In this document: positions 9,256-17,544 of the stretch, in pieces
Layout: each line of letters opens with the position of its first letter
Position numbering within the stretch: position 1 is the stretch's first letter
From: Bog-366 sp964501985
GTDB taxonomy: Bacteria; Acidobacteriota; Terriglobia; UBA7540
Direction of reading: 5' to 3'
DNA length: 64,000 bases
NCBI GenBank assembly: GCA_964501985.1
Contig: CAZCVY010000001.1
Span: forward strand, 1 to 64,000
The notes under the pieces: model-generated
What the model was told of the DNA's origin: nothing
Database searches by the model: none
Seen by the model: the letters and a program-made list of their open reading frames with translations, nothing else
Made by a program: the position numbers and the translations under genes

Positions 9256-9328
9256 AAAGGCAGTGGGTGGTGGTTAGTGGACACAAAAACATCTATAGCG
9301 GACGGTGGTTGTTTTTATCCACCAGCCA

Positions 9329-10141
9329 CTATTCACGATCCAATTTTCGCAGCCTGACCTGCGCGTGAAGCGAGCCCGGCACAGGCTCCTCCGACACGAC
9401 GTACAGATACCCGCCGCCACAGCCGGAGTACATTGCTCCCGCATATCTCGATTGGTAGGAGTTCAGAATGCCCACTAGATCGATAGTGATGGCTGGATGC
9501 CTGACTGTGCCCGGAAGAATCGCCTCCCAGCAGCGCATGCACTCATTCATGGAGTCGCCGAGCGCGCGCGCGTCCATCGCCAGAATCGCGGCGTAGCAGT
9601 CCTTGCCCGACTGGCCCAGGCGGCGGATCCATTCTCTGTCCAGGTTTTTTTCTTCGAGCGGACTGTAGCGCTCGGGCCGAGGCGCGATGGGCAGGATGTG
9701 GATCACCTTCTCCAGCCAACGCGCGACGGCGGGATCGTTGTTCGTTTCGATGTGCGCGGGAAAATATCCACCCTCAGAGGCGATTTCGTAATCCAGCCGG
9801 CTGATGCCCGGGATGATCAGGCCGGCCATATCCTGCGATCCCGAGGGTGCAGCTTTGCCGCGATTTTCGGCATCGTAGAGGGTGCGCACCAATTCCCGCG
9901 GGTCCACATCCGGCAAAACATTGTTCCACAATTTGCGCGCGACCTCACGCGTGCTCGTGGCCATGCCGCTGCGATCCATGAAGCGAAACGTTGGCACAAC
10001 CCCGACCACCACCATCGAGCCCGGTGGCGTGGGGTTGTGCATGGAGACAAACGGCTGGTCAATCCATCCACCCGCGAACGCCATTCGATAGGGAATTCTG
10101 CTGATGACCGAGGTGATGTCATGTTCGGGGGCCATGGGCAT
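9329..10141 (-). CDS. Divergent GHMP-type kinase
   Basis: 270 residues. The N-terminus PYRMAFAGGWIDQPF matches the opening motif of sugar GHMP kinases (fucokinase/heptokinase type, P-R-S-A-G-G-T-D). The ATP-loop region reads DRSGMATSTREVARKL in place of the usual GLGSSS. A conserved GSQDMAGL segment and the C-terminal GCGGGYLYVV motif are also present. It probably phosphorylates a sugar, whose identity is unknown. The start is the ATG at 10141 or the one at 10135 (MPMAPEHD). It is upstream of the tandem cytidylyltransferase and likely in the same transcript. Confidence 0.65.
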   Translation of the reverse strand: MPMAPEHDITSVISRIPYRMAFAGGWIDQPFVSMHNPTPPGSMVVVGVVPTFRFMDRSGMATSTREVARKLWNNVLPDVDPRELVRTLYDAENRGKAAPSGSQDMAGLIIPGISRLDYEIASEGGYFPAHIETNNDPAVARWLEKVIHILPIAPRPERYSPLEEKNLDREWIRRLGQSGKDCYAAILAMDARALGDSMNECMRCWEAILPGTVRHPAITIDLVGILNSYQSRYAGAMYSGCGGGYLYVVSEEPVPGSLHAQVRLRKLDRE

Positions 10142-10337
10142 AGGAAGGACCTTGGGATCGTTGCGCTCGCCGGCCGTGTGGTCCGCGGGCCGGAGAAGCT
10201 ACAAAAGTCTACATCACATTTCAGGTTGCTGGCCATAGCGCAGCGTGTAGCCGCTAGTCCGTCGAATTGACCCCACAATCAGATCCGCAAGAATTTGCCT
10301 GCGAGCGCCGGTTGTGCGAGATTCTTCTTAGGGGCCT

Positions 10338-11009
10338 ATGGCGGAAGACAACTCAGGGGCGCAGCCGCCTCAACCTCGCCGGACGTTTGGCCAGTTGGCC
10401 AAGCAGGCGGGATTGTTCGTGCTTTTCGGGACCATTTTGGTGATCCCGCGCATCCGGCGTCTGCGGCGGCGGGTGTGGGCTTGGACCTGCGTTCGCCTCG
10501 CTTTGGCCGCTTGCGGTGGTTGGCTCGCGTGGCGATATGCGCACGCGAGAGCCGGCGCCGCGGCTCTGGGCGCGGGAGTGTTCTTTCTTGCCTTCAGCTT
10601 GCTGGTCCGGGCGAAGCCAGTGGTGAAGTCGGTGGACGCACTGGCCCACGAGATGAGCGCCTTGATCGTGCTGAATGGCGGAATCTTCCGGCAGTCGCCC
10701 GAATCCACGCCGGTCCGGCAGGCGCAAATTCTCGTTCATCCCGAGCGGATCATCGTGATGGGCCCGCGCGATCGCCTCCTGCTGGAAATTCCCTTGGCCA
10801 AGGTGCGGAACCTCGAGGCGCATCCAGTTACCGAGGGTTTGGCAGCAGAAAGCGCCGCATTGTGGGAAGTGGAAATAAGCTGGCTGGCCGACACGCCCTG
10901 CACAACGACTTTCCACTTCGAGGGCGTTTTCGCCGAGCATCTGGCGCGAGTTGCCGAATCAACCTTGCGCAGCCAGTGGAAGAAGGAGTTGCCGGTATTC
11001 CAGCAATGA
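10338..11009 (+). CDS. Small membrane protein of unknown function
   Basis: 223 residues, unrecognised. Two or three hydrophobic segments lie in the first 100 residues (GLFVLFGTILVIP, LALAACGGWLAW, AAALGAGVFFLAFSLLV), with arginine-rich loops between them. The C-terminal 120 residues are soluble and beta-like (QILVHPERIIVMGPRDRLLLEIP). Its TGA overlaps the ATG of the MOSC gene as ATGA, so the two are translationally coupled and probably functionally linked. Confidence 0.7.
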   Translation: MAEDNSGAQPPQPRRTFGQLAKQAGLFVLFGTILVIPRIRRLRRRVWAWTCVRLALAACGGWLAWRYAHARAGAAALGAGVFFLAFSLLVRAKPVVKSVDALAHEMSALIVLNGGIFRQSPESTPVRQAQILVHPERIIVMGPRDRLLLEIPLAKVRNLEAHPVTEGLAAESAALWEVEISWLADTPCTTTFHFEGVFAEHLARVAESTLRSQWKKELPVFQQ

Positions 11010-11734
11010 GGGAGTCGGACGTGACCTTCGTGGCTACAGTTCTCGAACTCGCGCGCTATCCGGTGAAGTCCATGCGCGGCGAAGCCCTGCCGGCCGCGAC
11101 GCTGACGCTCCAGGGTATTCCGGAGGACCGCCGCTACGCGTTCGTGCAGGCGGCCTCGCGGAGCGACTTTCCCTGGTTTACGGCTCGCCAGTTGCCCGAG
11201 ATGTTGTGCTACAAGCCCGCGGTAGAGGTGGAAGGTTCGGGCGAAATTGTGGTGACGGTCACGACTCCAGGCGGGGAGAAGTGGCCGGTGGATAGCGACG
11301 AACTTCGCCGAGAGCTCGAGGAGCGCTCCAGCCAGTCCCTCTCCTTACTACGCAACGGCCGCGGCTCGTACGACGCTGCTCCCATCTCGATCATCAGCCG
11401 GCAGACCGTCGCCCGCATCGCCGAAGAAAGCGCGACGGAGGCGAACCCCTGGCGTTTTCGCCCGAACTTGGTGGTCGACCTGCAAGAAGGCGGAGCGTTT
11501 GAGGAATTGAATTGGGTGGGACGGATTTTGCGGATTGGAGAGACTGCCCGAATCCCCATCATAAAGGTCGATAAGCGCTGCGTGATCATCACGCTGGACC
11601 CAGAGACCGCGGAGTCGAGCCCCGGCGTGCTGCGCTGCGTCGCTCAGGAGCACGCGAATTGCGCCGGGGTCTATGGAACGGTCCTTACCGCGGGAGAAGT
11701 GCGTCCCGGCGACCGCGTTTGGCTCGAGGGCTAA
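11006..11734 (+). CDS. MOSC domain protein
   Basis: 242 residues starting at the ATG that overlaps the previous stop. The N-terminal beta-barrel begins LARYPVKSMRGEAL, the classic MOSC_N signature, and the C-terminal MOSC domain contains RFRPNLVVD and the conserved Cys in DKRCVIITLDPET. MOSC proteins carry sulfur or bind molybdenum cofactor and are found in amidoxime-reducing and related reductases. A longer open frame runs upstream from 10295 through the membrane-protein gene but is a shadow of it. Confidence 0.85.
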   Translation: MRESDVTFVATVLELARYPVKSMRGEALPAATLTLQGIPEDRRYAFVQAASRSDFPWFTARQLPEMLCYKPAVEVEGSGEIVVTVTTPGGEKWPVDSDELRRELEERSSQSLSLLRNGRGSYDAAPISIISRQTVARIAEESATEANPWRFRPNLVVDLQEGGAFEELNWVGRILRIGETARIPIIKVDKRCVIITLDPETAESSPGVLRCVAQEHANCAGVYGTVLTAGEVRPGDRVWLEG

Positions 11735-12090
11735 GCTGGCATCGGCGGAGCTAAGACGGAAAGTCAAAAGTCAAAGTGCAAAAGGCAAAAGTGTGGTCCA
11801 GTGAATTCGCGACAGACGCAAACTCCTTTTCCGCGCAAGCGACCCGTTCGCCCGCACCGCGCAGCGCTTCCGCGGGTTTCACCGCTGAGACGCAGAGGCG
11901 CAGAGGAAAATGCTTTTGATCTTCAGAACACTATCTCTCAGTCGCGGTGGACAGGTCTTTCATTAAGCAAGGAATTTGGTGTGCGGCCTTTCACTTTTGC
12001 CTTTTGCACTTTGCCTTTTGACTTTCTTATCTCCTCCCCGCGCCTCCGCACCTCTGCGGGGAAATTCTCTCTCGTTCCACGGACAGCCCC
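11735..12090. repeat. Intergenic spacer with 34-bp inverted repeat
   Basis: A 356-base spacer without a gene. Its arms at 11760-11793 and 11992-12025 are inverted copies of a 34-base A-rich word built from AAAGTCAAAAGGCAAAGTG units, with one mismatch between the arms. Between and beside them lie GC-rich GCAGAGGCGCAGAGG-type words at about 11885-11910, with a partial opposite-strand counterpart at 12030-12070. Confidence 0.8.
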
Positions 12091-13152
12091 CTACCGAATG
12101 GAGTCTCCCGCCAATCCCCAGAAATCCTTTACGTAATACGAAGAAACGACATTGCCAAACAGATGGCAGATCGCGCGGCAATCAGGAATATCGCCATAGA
12201 GCTTGCGGCCGCGCGCAAAGACTTTCTTGAACGACCCCTCTTGCAGCAAGTTGCCGGCGATTTTCTTGAGCGGCTCGCAGGGGTAAAAGACGTCGCCGTT
12301 GGGGTAGACGCGGGGAAACATGGTGGGAAAGCATTTGAAGTCCCCAAACTCCAGGACGGTTCGCAGGAGTTTTGGGGTGCCGTTGATCGGCTGTTTGCGC
12401 TCGCGGCGGCGTTCGACAATCTTTTCCACCAGCGCCTGATAGCGCGGATTGCGCTTCAGCCGCAGGTTGGGCATCTTTTCGTGCAGCGCCGTTTGTGTGG
12501 CGAACACAAATCCCTGCTCGCCGCAGAAATCCAGAATGCGTTCGATTTCAGGGATGTTCCACTCTTCGATGACCGTGCTGATGGTGATGTCGCCGGGCTT
12601 TTTCATGCGTTGTTTGGCCAAATCGAGGTTCTCAAGAACCCTGCTCAGCACTCCAGGCTTCGACTTGGGATTATCCGCGTTCGCCGTCAAGGCATCCAGG
12701 CTGACGATCAGGCCGTCCAGCGATTCAAAAAGGCGTTGACGCTTGTGGAGCAGAGTGCCGTTGGTGACTAGCAGCACGGAGCGGAACTTTACCGCGCGCT
12801 TGGCGGCGTCCGCCAGGTCTTCTATGTCGGCGCGAAGCAAGGGTTCGCCGCCGGTGAAGAGAATCGAATCCGTCTCGCGCCGAATGGTGCGCAGCAGCTT
12901 AATCGTCAGGTCGGTGGGCAATTCCTGACTGAAGACGTCCGGCTCCTTTTGCGTGCAGTAGGTGCACTCCAGGTTGCACTTGTGGGTCGTGTAGAAAACC
13001 GCGGCATAGGGAGCAACCACGTCGGTGTGAAGGATCTCGCGGCGGTAAAGGTTTTGGAAATAGTGTTTGAAATTCTTCAAGACAAACGGAGAGTGCCGCA
13101 GGAGTCCCCGCAATAGCCGGAGGCCGGAAGATTCAGTTTGAGGATCGCCCAT
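12091..13152 (-). CDS. Radical SAM protein with SPASM-like C-terminus
   Basis: 353 residues. The radical SAM iron-sulfur motif CNLECTYC lies at about residues 55-62, followed by FTGGEPLLR (SAM-binding GGE) and LIVSLDA. The C-terminal part has further Cys residues (KCFPTMFPRVYPNGDVFYPC, then CRAICH), as in SPASM/twitch domains that hold auxiliary clusters. The family makes diverse radical-based changes; the substrate is not evident. The motif differs from that of HpnH (CNLACAGC), although an HpnI-like gene lies just upstream across a repeat-filled spacer. Confidence 0.8.
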   Translation of the reverse strand: MGDPQTESSGLRLLRGLLRHSPFVLKNFKHYFQNLYRREILHTDVVAPYAAVFYTTHKCNLECTYCTQKEPDVFSQELPTDLTIKLLRTIRRETDSILFTGGEPLLRADIEDLADAAKRAVKFRSVLLVTNGTLLHKRQRLFESLDGLIVSLDALTANADNPKSKPGVLSRVLENLDLAKQRMKKPGDITISTVIEEWNIPEIERILDFCGEQGFVFATQTALHEKMPNLRLKRNPRYQALVEKIVERRRERKQPINGTPKLLRTVLEFGDFKCFPTMFPRVYPNGDVFYPCEPLKKIAGNLLQEGSFKKVFARGRKLYGDIPDCRAICHLFGNVVSSYYVKDFWGLAGDSIR

Positions 13153-13210
13153 CCCAACTTCAGTCTATCCATGACCAGCTTACCGTGGCAAGAGTTTATG
13201 CGTGGCCCTA

Positions 13211-13428
13211 AAGCCCGCGTAGCGGGCGACATCCTATAGCCCACGGCGCAAGCCGTGGGAGAGTGCGAGAATATGATGGTCTCTTGAGCCCCGTTAGGGG
13301 CGGCATCATTACACGAAGGGTGAAGGAAGATTCCGACCTCGCCACTACGTGGCTAGAGCGTTGCTCTTGGGACCACAATCCCACGGCTGGCGCCGTGGGC
13401 TATAGGATGTCGCCCGCTAGGCGGGCTT
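13211..13428. repeat. BIME-like 50-bp inverted repeat pair
   Basis: The arms 13211-13260 and 13379-13428 are reverse complements with 2 mismatches in 50. Each arm contains two nested palindromes (AGCCCGCGTAGCGGGC and CCCACGGCGCAAGCCGTGGG) joined by GACATCCTATAG. A third hairpin (GAGCCCCGTTAGGGGC) lies between the arms. The layout is that of bacterial interspersed mosaic elements built from REP units. No REP-associated transposase is in the window. Confidence 0.85.
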
Positions 13429-13450
13429 TCGGACGCCTCGATCCGTTGGG

Positions 13451-14611
13451 TTAGCACTTAGGGGGAGAAGCCACGGGGATCAGACGGCCTCCTGAGACGC
13501 GGTATTCCACTCCCTGCCATTTTACCCGGCTCCAAACGAGGCTGTTGAGCCACAGCACAAAGGCGAAGGCATCCCAGACGGGCACGAGCCACCACCGGCG
13601 CTTTAGGACGTCGTCTCTCAGTCCCCAGATTCCCATTGTCCAGACCAGGCCCATGCGGAAAATCAGGTAGGCGGCCACAAAAGCCGCGGCCCACATGAGG
13701 GAGGGCGAAAGGCAGGCGGCCAAAACGGTCCAGGGCAAGCCCTGCGTGAAGATCAGCCCGGTGTAGCCGACGGGCCGGGCTTGGCGCGCCATGATGGCCC
13801 AGCGAAGGCGTTGCACGAAGAACTCCCGCAGGCTCGCGAGGCAGCACCATGTTTTGACCGAGGCATCAACCAGTTCTACGCGACGCCCGCGCACGGCGGT
13901 GCGGAAACCGAGTTGGTAATCATCGGCAGCGTCGTTGGCCAGCCCCTCAAAGCCGCCGATGTCCGCCAGATTCTCGCGCGTGATCCCGATGGTTGCGCCC
14001 AGGGCGAAGCGCACCCCTTCGAATTGGCGGGCCAGCAGGGCGGACGGCATGAAATCGGTGCTGAGGTAGACGGCTTCGAGCTCCGCCAAAAGCGACCGCA
14101 TGGGGATGCCGGTGAACATGCTCGTGACCAAGCCGACCTGCGCGTCGCGGAAGGGTGCGGCGACTTTGCGCAAATAGTTCGGGCCGACGCGGATATCGGC
14201 GTCGGAGAGGACCAGCAGGCCGTGCCGGGCAGCGCGCGCCATGGCGCAAAGCTTGTTTACTTTGTCGTTTGAGCCGAGCTTCTGCGGGCCCACCAGCAGG
14301 CGAATGGGGAGGGCAGGAAAATCGGCGATAAGCTTGCGGATGATCGGGGTGGCGGCGTCCTGCTCGCTCGAGACGGCGAACAGGATTTCGTATTGGGGAT
14401 AATCCTGACGGCAGAAGCTCGCGAAGTTTTCGTAGGCTTCGGGGTCCAGCCCGTGAACGGGTTTGAGGATGCTGATGGGCGGGGTGAAGTCGCGCGGCGC
14501 CGCGTTCTGGCGGCGGAAGAACCGGACGGCGGCCAGGATGATAACGAGGTAGCAAAACGAGGGAGCAACTGCCGCGCCGAAAACCGCCCACCGAAACCAC
14601 GTCAACAGCAA
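13451..14611 (-). CDS. HpnI-like family 2 glycosyltransferase (ceramide glucosyltransferase type)
   Basis: 386 residues. An N-terminal membrane segment is followed by a GT2/GT21 domain: ISILKPVHGLDPEAYENFASF, the DADIRVGPNYL DxD motif, GFEGLANDAADDYQLG, and the QRLRW (Q/RxxRW) motif. Hydrophobic segments follow at the C-terminus. HpnI adds GlcNAc to bacteriohopanetetrol; other GT21 enzymes glucosylate ceramide, so the acceptor is a lipid but its identity is open. The start is set at TTG 14611 because GAGGAG lies 6 bases upstream; the longer frame to 14935 runs through repeat DNA and gives low-complexity sequence. It follows two SMR-type transporters on the same strand. Confidence 0.75.
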   Translation of the reverse strand: MLLTWFRWAVFGAAVAPSFCYLVIILAAVRFFRRQNAAPRDFTPPISILKPVHGLDPEAYENFASFCRQDYPQYEILFAVSSEQDAATPIIRKLIADFPALPIRLLVGPQKLGSNDKVNKLCAMARAARHGLLVLSDADIRVGPNYLRKVAAPFRDAQVGLVTSMFTGIPMRSLLAELEAVYLSTDFMPSALLARQFEGVRFALGATIGITRENLADIGGFEGLANDAADDYQLGFRTAVRGRRVELVDASVKTWCCLASLREFFVQRLRWAIMARQARPVGYTGLIFTQGLPWTVLAACLSPSLMWAAAFVAAYLIFRMGLVWTMGIWGLRDDVLKRRWWLVPVWDAFAFVLWLNSLVWSRVKWQGVEYRVSGGRLIPVASPPKC

Positions 14612-14965
14612 TTCGTGCTCCTCATGCAAGGGATAAGGGTACCGTGGCGGCGCCGTCCGGCGCGGCAATGGGTCTCGTCGGGGCTCCCCTCGTTGCAAGC
14701 TTGTCCAAATTACGGGCTGGCAACGAACTCGTGGCCCGCGGCTTCGCCGTCTGCTTTGCGGAAAGGCTCCGCCTTTCCGGCGCCGGCCACCACCGGTAAA
14801 CCTTCTCCCCACCGCCTTGCCCGATTCATCGGGGCAGGCGGAACGAAGGGGGAGAGAATGCGCGCAGTGGGCCGGAAAGGCGGAGCCTTTCCGCAGAGCA
14901 GGGGGCGAAGCCCCATAAAACGACTCGCTCGCCAATTGGGGCAGCCGTGCCCCTACGAGCCGCGG
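14612..14965. repeat. Intergenic palindrome cluster (REP/BIME-like)
   Basis: 354 bases without a gene. Two inverted copies of GGAAAGGCTCCGCCTTTCC-type hairpins lie at about 14760-14782 and 14872-14893. Other units are a CCGCCTTGCCCGAT / ATCGGGGCAGGCGG hairpin near 14812-14840 and a TTGGGGCAGCCGTGCCCC hairpin near 14936-14953. The same CTCGTAGGGG word recurs in the hairpin at 58987-59016. Confidence 0.75.
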
Positions 14966-15334
14966 CTACCCAAGGCACACCAGCGCTACACCCACGGAAA
15001 CCAGTCCGATTCCCACCCAGCGCAACGGCGTCAACTTCTCTCCCAGGAGGTACTTTCCACCCAGCGCGCCGGTCACATAGCTCAGCGCCATGGCGGGGAC
15101 CACAAAGCTCATTGCCTCCCACGAAAGCAAAGCCAGCAGGGAGCAAAATGCCAGAGTCAATAGGGCAATTCCAATCCACATCCAACCCTCGCGCAAAGCG
15201 CGTCCCAGAAAACGCAGAATCGCCCCCGGGGTGAAACTTTTAACTTCACCGAGGCGCTTCATGGCATGCGCCACGGCGATATCGCCGCCCGTACCGGCAA
15301 AGATCAGGACCACAAGCGTGATGGCGGTACGCAT
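14966..15334 (-). CDS. Half-size EamA/SMR transporter (ArnE/ArnF-like)
   Basis: 122 residues with four hydrophobic helices and the C-terminal GEKLTPLRWVGIGLVSVGV motif typical of EmrE/ArnE-type small transporters. Such half-size proteins function as dimers. The gene starts 2 bases after the stop of the paralogue at 15337-15747, so the two products probably form a heterodimer. With a lipid glycosyltransferase next in line, a flippase for a lipid-linked sugar is a reasonable inference. Confidence 0.75.
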   Translation of the reverse strand: MRTAITLVVLIFAGTGGDIAVAHAMKRLGEVKSFTPGAILRFLGRALREGWMWIGIALLTLAFCSLLALLSWEAMSFVVPAMALSYVTGALGGKYLLGEKLTPLRWVGIGLVSVGVALVCLG

Positions 15335-15336
15335 GT

Positions 15337-15747
15337 TCAGCCCTTCTCCGTGGTGCTCGGGGGCGTGCGCGCCACGAACGCCACTCCCACGCAGATCAGC
15401 GCCACGCCCATCCAGCGCAAGCCCGTCACCCTTTCACCCAACACCAAGTGACTTAAGAGGGGGACCACCACATACATCGAGGCGGTGGCGGGCAAGACAT
15501 AGGTGAAGTCCGCCCACGACAATACCATCATGAACGCCGCGAGAAACAGCAACATGCTGACAATGCCGAGCCAGATCCAGCCGCTGGAAAAAACCGCGAC
15601 AAAGGCCGAATGCAGAGCCGCTATCGACCAGCCGTGAATCGCGCCGATGCGCTCCATGCCAAGCCCGAAAAAGAAATTCCCGGCGGAATTTAGAACGATG
15701 AGCACCGCCACCAAGATTGAGGTCTTTAGGGTTTGGGGTGGCGGCAT
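15337..15747 (-). CDS. Half-size EamA/SMR transporter, paralogue partner
   Basis: 136 residues with four hydrophobic helices, the last carrying GERVTGLRWMGVALICVGV, clearly paralogous to the C-terminus of the 122-residue neighbour. The ATG follows the stop of the M19 dipeptidase gene after one base, which makes translational coupling likely. ArnE/ArnF in lipid A modification show the same two-gene arrangement, but no arn enzymes are present here. Confidence 0.75.
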   Translation of the reverse strand: MPPPQTLKTSILVAVLIVLNSAGNFFFGLGMERIGAIHGWSIAALHSAFVAVFSSGWIWLGIVSMLLFLAAFMMVLSWADFTYVLPATASMYVVVPLLSHLVLGERVTGLRWMGVALICVGVAFVARTPPSTTEKG

Positions 15748-15748
15748 C

Positions 15749-16825
15749 TTAGGCTTTGGCCCAGGCTTTCTGGAAGAATCTCAGCCAGTTGCCGTGCATG
15801 ATGCCTTCGATGTCAGCTTCCTGATACCCGCGCTTCCGGAGCAGGTCGGGGATCACTTGCAGATCCGCTATGGTGTTGATCTCGCGCGGCGATTGTTCCG
15901 TGCCGAACCCGCCATCCAAATCGCTGCCAATGGCGGAATGGCGCGTATTGCCCGCCAATTGACACACGTGGTCGATATGATCGATCACGCGCTCGATGCT
16001 CACCAGGGAATTGTCCGTCTGGCCGGCCACATAGTTGGGGAAGAGCATCCAGGAATCGAAGACCGCCCCGATCACGGCATCGCGCTCCACGAGGGCGCGA
16101 ATCTGTTCGTCGGTAAGCTGGCGATCGCCCGGCACGAGCGCACGGCAGTTGTGATGGCTGGCGAGCACCGGGCCGTGGTAGATCTCCAGCGCTTCCCAGA
16201 AACTCCCATCGGCCAGGTGGGTGACGTCCAGGATCATTCCCACCTCTCCCATCGTCGCCAGCAGCTCCCGGCCCCTAGGGGTGAGGCCCCCGGGCGCCCC
16301 CGTTCCGTGCGCGTAGTAGCTCACGCCGTAGTGAACGGGCTCAACGACGCGCAATCCACGCTTCCACCAGTGTTCCACGTGCCAGGGATTGAGGATCGGG
16401 TCGGCGCCCTCCATGGCCAGGATAAACCCGAGCGGCGTACCACCGCTGCCCGTGCGGTTCCACTCCGCCACGTGCGCTTCCAGGGCCGGCCAGTCGCGCA
16501 ACATACGCATACGTCCTTCGGACTCCATGATGTGGTAGTACTCGAGCTGGCCCACGCCCATAGCGGAAGCGACCTCGCGGCTGGGGTAGTCGAGCAAGGG
16601 GTCTTTCAGGTTGCTGCACCGCGCCAGCACCGTCGCAAGGCACACGCCCACCTGGGCTTTTTGCAACTCCGGAAACGACACGGTGTTGTGCCCGCGGCGA
16701 TGATCGTTCATGCCCGCTTCCGCGCTGCGGATTTCTTCAATGGTCTTCGTCAAGTCGCGCTTCCAATTCAGCGCGCACCAGGATAAGTCGAGGTGAGAGT
16801 CGATGATCAGCATGTCGGTTTTCAA
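15749..16825 (-). CDS. M19 family membrane dipeptidase
   Basis: 358 residues. Binuclear zinc ligands of the renal/membrane dipeptidase family are visible: DSHLDL near residue 9, ILAMEGADP, LDVTHLADGSFWEAL, ASHHNCRAL and AIGSDLDGGFG. The family cleaves dipeptides, often those with a D-residue. No signal peptide is present. The start is TTG 16825 (AAGGAG 3 bases upstream) or ATG 16813 (MLIIDSH); the difference is 4 residues. It leads a tightly packed unit with the two half-size transporters. Confidence 0.85.
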   Translation of the reverse strand: MKTDMLIIDSHLDLSWCALNWKRDLTKTIEEIRSAEAGMNDHRRGHNTVSFPELQKAQVGVCLATVLARCSNLKDPLLDYPSREVASAMGVGQLEYYHIMESEGRMRMLRDWPALEAHVAEWNRTGSGGTPLGFILAMEGADPILNPWHVEHWWKRGLRVVEPVHYGVSYYAHGTGAPGGLTPRGRELLATMGEVGMILDVTHLADGSFWEALEIYHGPVLASHHNCRALVPGDRQLTDEQIRALVERDAVIGAVFDSWMLFPNYVAGQTDNSLVSIERVIDHIDHVCQLAGNTRHSAIGSDLDGGFGTEQSPREINTIADLQVIPDLLRKRGYQEADIEGIMHGNWLRFFQKAWAKA

Positions 16826-16929
16826 AGGCTCCTTGGGAGTTTACCGCGGACCCCTCGCCAGCAGGCGGCAACTTCGCCGAGACAGAACCGGCGACATAGA
16901 TTCTGTTGAGCGGCCTTGCGGTGGGCTTG

Positions 16930-17226
16930 TCAGACCTGGATCGCCTGCCAGTGCTTGGCCCGCTCCCTGAGCGCCTGCTCGAGTTGCGGCCAATCGTGCA
17001 GGGTCGCGGGGTCAAAGTCGGCACCATTCGGCCAGACCAGCGTATGCACCTCAGGATCAATGCTGACTTGGCCGAACAACACTTTATCTCTGAGCGGCGA
17101 ATACAGTTCTCCCGCCAGCACCGGCTCGAAGTTAATGGTCTGGGCGGAAGCGTCGGCGAAATGAACCCGCAGAGTGTAGGGTGCCACGATCTCGAAATCA
17201 ACAACGCGGTGGATAGGATGGCTCAT
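16930..17226 (-). CDS. DUF2442 protein
   Basis: 98 residues matching the DUF2442 pattern: an opening beta strand pair (VVDFEIVAPYTLRVHFADAS), then LRDKVLFGQVSIDPEVHTLVWPNGADFDP, the conserved W-P-N-G-x-D signature. It starts 4 bases after the stop of a DUF4160 gene. DUF4160 and DUF2442 genes are frequent neighbours and are suspected to form a toxin-antitoxin-like pair, which is not proven here. Confidence 0.85.
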   Translation of the reverse strand: MSHPIHRVVDFEIVAPYTLRVHFADASAQTINFEPVLAGELYSPLRDKVLFGQVSIDPEVHTLVWPNGADFDPATLHDWPQLEQALRERAKHWQAIQV

Positions 17227-17230
17227 AGGA

Positions 17231-17500
17231 TTATTTCAGCGGCTCAATTGGGTTCGGGATCCTTCCTCTCTGTAGAGTATCCCAATCAGCCAACAGTTCA
17301 TTCTGATGTAATTCTGCCCACGCTTCAACCAAGCGTTGCTGCCGCCTCGGCAACGATCCGGCAATAATCTCCACCGGGTCGACACTGAAGATACCCACCG
17401 CATCCTGATAGTAGGCATGGAAGTGTGGGACATGATGCTGCGCGCCAATCTCGGCGAACATGCGAATGATGATGCCGAAGAATCGACTTAACTCAGGCAC
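17231..17500 (-). CDS. DUF4160 protein
   Basis: 89 residues with the DUF4160 signature: MPELSRFFGIIIRMF, then HHVPHFHAYYQD with the conserved PHFH. It is the first gene of a two-gene unit with DUF2442. Function unknown; the short co-transcribed pair fits a stress or toxin-antitoxin module. The C-terminus (LADWDTLQRGRIPNPIEPL) is the usual family end, so the gene looks intact. Confidence 0.85.
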   Translation of the reverse strand: MPELSRFFGIIIRMFAEIGAQHHVPHFHAYYQDAVGIFSVDPVEIIAGSLPRRQQRLVEAWAELHQNELLADWDTLQRGRIPNPIEPLK

Positions 17501-17544
17501 AAACCCATTCTACATTGCGATGACCCGAGTGACCAGTCCCCGCT

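Noticed and set aside
10295..11005. N-terminal extension of the MOSC protein
   Set aside because: It reads through the membrane-protein gene in another frame; the ATGA overlap at 11006 explains the true start.
12091..13152. Identification of the radical SAM protein as HpnH
   Set aside because: The cluster motif is CNLECTYC with SPASM-like C-terminal Cys residues, unlike HpnH, despite the nearby HpnI-like gene.
14612..14935. N-terminal extension of the HpnI-like glycosyltransferase
   Set aside because: It translates palindromic spacer DNA, and a TTG with GAGGAG upstream gives the family-length protein.
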